The translations under genes and the position numbers were made by a program. The notes under the pieces were generated by a model. It saw nothing but the letters and a program-made list of their open reading frames with translations. It was not told where the DNA came from and did no database searches. Of a stretch of DNA of 7,784 nucleotides, positions 6,552 to 7,784 are shown piece after piece. Position 1 is the first letter of the stretch. Each line of letters starts with the position of its first letter. This DNA comes from Chlorobium sp. (lineage in GTDB: Bacteria; Bacteroidota; Chlorobiia; Chlorobiales; Chlorobiaceae). The stretch is taken from assembly GCA_028278005.1 (NCBI GenBank), contig JANQFD010000151.1, positions 1 through 7,784 of the forward strand. The letters are read 5' to 3'.

Positions 6552-6608
6552 TCAAGGGCACCGCTCTACGCAGCAATTGCAGCGTGGAATACATAGAGGT
6601 GTCCTCAA
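6552..6608. mobile_element. 49-bp miniature inverted-repeat element, TCAA duplication
   Basis: The element proper is 6556-6604, flanked by TCAA at 6552-6555 and 6605-6608. The left end reads GGGCACCGCTCTACG; the right end, reverse-complemented, reads GGACACCTCTATG, the same sequence with one base less and two changes. The right end ATAGAGGTGTCC (6593-6604) matches 11 of 12 bases of the right end of the 142-bp element at 2195-2206. The centre is the near-palindrome CGCAGCAATTGCAGCG, so the whole element can fold into a hairpin. It appears to be a minimal or deleted member of the same family. Confidence 0.6.
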
Positions 6609-6692
6609 AAGAACAGTACGGAGAACAGGGAAAAAGCAGACAAAGTTCCCGTTACGGACACACAATGTGCTCCAGAGATTGGTTTTTTTGTT
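6609..6692. other. non-coding spacer between tpx and doxX
   Basis: Within the gap 6491-6776 no gene is visible. The gap holds the tpx leader, the 49-bp element and the heptamer repeats. The remainder here contains only a short imperfect inverted repeat (GGGAA at 6629-6633 and TTCCC at 6646-6650), which has no T tract. Confidence 0.5.
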
Positions 6693-6775
6693 TGCCCACT
6701 ACCTACTGAGAGAATGTCGAATGATTTCTTCTTTGCCGATTGCTGACTGCCTACTGAAGACTGCCGACTGATTCC
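6693..6775. repeat. degenerate heptamer tandem repeat
   Basis: From 6734 to 6775 the sequence is six 7-nt units in perfect register. Most fit TGCCGAC with one or two changes: TGCCGAT, TGCTGAC, TGCCTAC, then TGAAGAC and TGCCGAC; the last unit is more divergent. A second block at 6693-6713 has the same period (TGCCCAC, TACCTAC, then a diverged unit). The array ends one base before the doxX stop codon. It resembles the short tandemly repeated heptamers known from cyanobacteria and is likely dispersed in the genome. Confidence 0.65.
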
Positions 6776-6776
6776 C

Positions 6777-7193
6777 TCAGTCCCACAATCCCCTGCCCCT
6801 CGAAATACTGTACTTGCCTGAGCCCAGAAAAACAATTGCCAGAGAACCGAAAAGATAGAGAAACTGCAGTTCAAGCGCATGACCGCCGTGCTGGGTCAGG
6901 GAAAGCAGTTCTCCGGAATGGACAAGATAGATCGCCGCAACCATCACAAACGCCTCAAGTAACGCGGCGGGACGGGAAAAAATCCCGAGAACGACAAGCA
7001 GTGGAGCCAACACCTCTCCAAGCAGCACCCCATAGGACAGGTACGTCGGAAACCCGGCATCGGCGAGAGTCTTCTCGATAAACCCGAGCCCGTTTTGCAC
7101 CTTGTGGATTCCGTGAAACAGCATCAGTCCCCCTACAGGAAGACGAAGCAGCAACTTGCCCAGATCGTTGTTATGCATAATACGGTCAATCAT
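6777..7193 (-). CDS. DoxX-family integral membrane protein
   Basis: A small inner-membrane protein of the DoxX family, 138 aa with this start. Four hydrophobic segments are visible: LLLRLPVGGLMLFHGIHKV near the N-terminus (the HG-hxK motif is typical of DoxX), LSYGVLLGEVLAPLLVVLGI, AALLEAFVMVAAIYLVHSG, and LYLFGSLAIVFLGSG near the end. Family members are quinone-linked or redox-associated, but the role here cannot be told. The frame extends to a GTG at 7223, but that lies in the loop of the porin terminator, so ATG 7193 is preferred; ATG 7178 is also possible. No SD is seen before any of these. Confidence 0.8.
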   Translation of the reverse strand: MIDRIMHNNDLGKLLLRLPVGGLMLFHGIHKVQNGLGFIEKTLADAGFPTYLSYGVLLGEVLAPLLVVLGIFSRPAALLEAFVMVAAIYLVHSGELLSLTQHGGHALELQFLYLFGSLAIVFLGSGKYSISRGRGLWD

Positions 7194-7201
7194 ATCATTA
7201 G

Positions 7202-7241
7202 AAAAAAAACCGGACTGTCCCACGGAGAAGGAACAGCCCGG
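7202..7241 (-). terminator. Rho-independent terminator of the porin gene
   Basis: On the - strand CCGGGCTGTTCC and GGGACAGTCCGG pair over 12 positions (two G-U pairs) around a 9-nt loop and are followed by a run of eight T. It lies about 53 nt after the porin stop. A shorter T tract on the other side (GGTTTT on the + strand, 7239-7244) could make it bidirectional, but no + strand gene enters here. Confidence 0.9.
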
Positions 7242-7294
7242 TTTTAAGGATGTTGTTTACGTTCAAACCAGAAAAATCACAACCTCTTCTTCAC

Positions 7295-7784
7295 TTATTT
7301 TGCAGTGAATTTGAAGTTGTAGATTGCACCAACTGAAAGAACGTACGGTGCATTATCCGACTCGAGATCTGCATAGCTCGCCATTGCATAGACCTGAGCA
7401 TTGTCGAGAACGTTATAGAATGCACCACCGGCGATCCCGAACCCTTCAGCTGCTCCGTCATCAACATAACCGAGCGACAGCGACAGATCGGTATCATCCA
7501 GCATAGCCGTACCGGTTACATACAGATAGCTGACGTCATCCAAAACACCAACATCGATGTTTTCGTAGGAAACACCTGCTTTCCAATCTTCGCATTTGTA
7601 GGTTGCATAAGCGCGGATAGCGTTACCGTCAACAGCAATACCTGGATATACACCGGCATCTTCAGGGTTGTCGGCATAGACAGCACCGATATTTACACAG
7701 CCGCTGTTGTACGATCCACCAACAAGGTATGCGAGTTCATTTTCATCAGTGGCGTCCTCAAATGCGATACCACCGACAAGTTTG
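7295..7784 (-). CDS. outer membrane beta-barrel porin, C-terminal part
   Basis: The C-terminal 162 residues of a protein whose start lies beyond the window. The sequence is a series of amphipathic beta strands with short polar, Asp/Asn-rich turns: LAYLVGGSYNSGCVNIGAVYAD, then AIRAYATYKCEDWKAGVSY, LYVTGTAMLDDTDLSLSLGY, and QVYAMASYADL. It ends with YVLSVGAIYNFKFTAK. This is the layout of a Gram-negative porin. The last residue is not the usual aromatic, but the final strand carries YNFKF. Two cysteines (SGC and YKC) are unusual for a porin. The frame is open to the window edge with no stop. The strong terminator downstream suggests a highly transcribed gene. The substrate is unknown. Confidence 0.75.
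   Translation of the reverse strand, partial: KLVGGIAFEDATDENELAYLVGGSYNSGCVNIGAVYADNPEDAGVYPGIAVDGNAIRAYATYKCEDWKAGVSYENIDVGVLDDVSYLYVTGTAMLDDTDLSLSLGYVDDGAAEGFGIAGGAFYNVLDNAQVYAMASYADLESDNAPYVLSVGAIYNFKFTAK

Noticed and set aside
6627..6652. Stem-loop GGGAA/TTCCC as a terminator
   Set aside because: Short stem with a long loop and no T tract on either strand.
6734..6775. CRISPR-like repeat
   Set aside because: Units are 7 nt with no spacers; it is a simple tandem repeat.
6605..6880. 91-aa - strand frame
   Set aside because: It is largely a translation of the heptamer repeats and spacer and overlaps the doxX end in another frame.
7194..7223. GTG start for doxX at 7223
   Set aside because: It lies in the loop of a strong terminator hairpin; the ten residues gained are translations of the hairpin arm and T run.

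Overview
The window looks like a stretch of chromosome from a green sulfur bacterium (Chlorobiaceae) or a close relative. This is inferred from the overall style of the proteins (the NVxGxFY-type small ferredoxin, the GSB-like porin, the HIT protein directly behind a tRNA) and from short heptamer and miniature inverted-repeat sequences between genes. No marker gene settles it. Base composition is near 50% GC throughout, and most genes are ordinary housekeeping genes.

Left part, + strand (1-1594): a tRNA-Leu(CAA), then a HIT-family nucleotide hydrolase/phosphorylase, then a class I SAM methyltransferase 6 nt behind it. These are probably one transcription unit. A small ferredoxin (1650-1898) converges on them from the - strand.

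Middle part (1899-2514): this is the most interesting region. A RelE/HigB-like toxin gene followed by an XRE-type antitoxin lies here, but the toxin is broken. A 142-bp element with terminal inverted repeats, flanked by a TGTA duplication, sits inside its last third. Taking the element and one TGTA out rejoins the reading frame exactly, ending in ...INPHDYRRK-stop one base before the antitoxin ATG. The N-terminal half of the toxin is missing or unrecognisable, with an in-frame TGA. The antitoxin gene is intact and carries its own ribosome binding site, so it is now an orphan.

Right part, - strand: thiol peroxidase (tpx), riboflavin synthase alpha (ribE), rarA/mgsA and a TolC-family outer membrane protein run in one direction with gaps of 6 nt, a TGATG overlap and 65 nt, consistent with an operon read from about 6490 to 2530. 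Further right are a DoxX-family membrane protein and the C-terminal part of an outer-membrane porin that runs off the window. A strong Rho-independent terminator separates porin from doxX.

The 286-bp gap between doxX and tpx holds a second, 49-bp copy-like element. It has the same ends (GGGCACC...GGTGTCC), is flanked by TCAA on both sides, and lies beside a heptamer tandem repeat. The two miniature elements seem to belong to one family that makes 4-bp target duplications.
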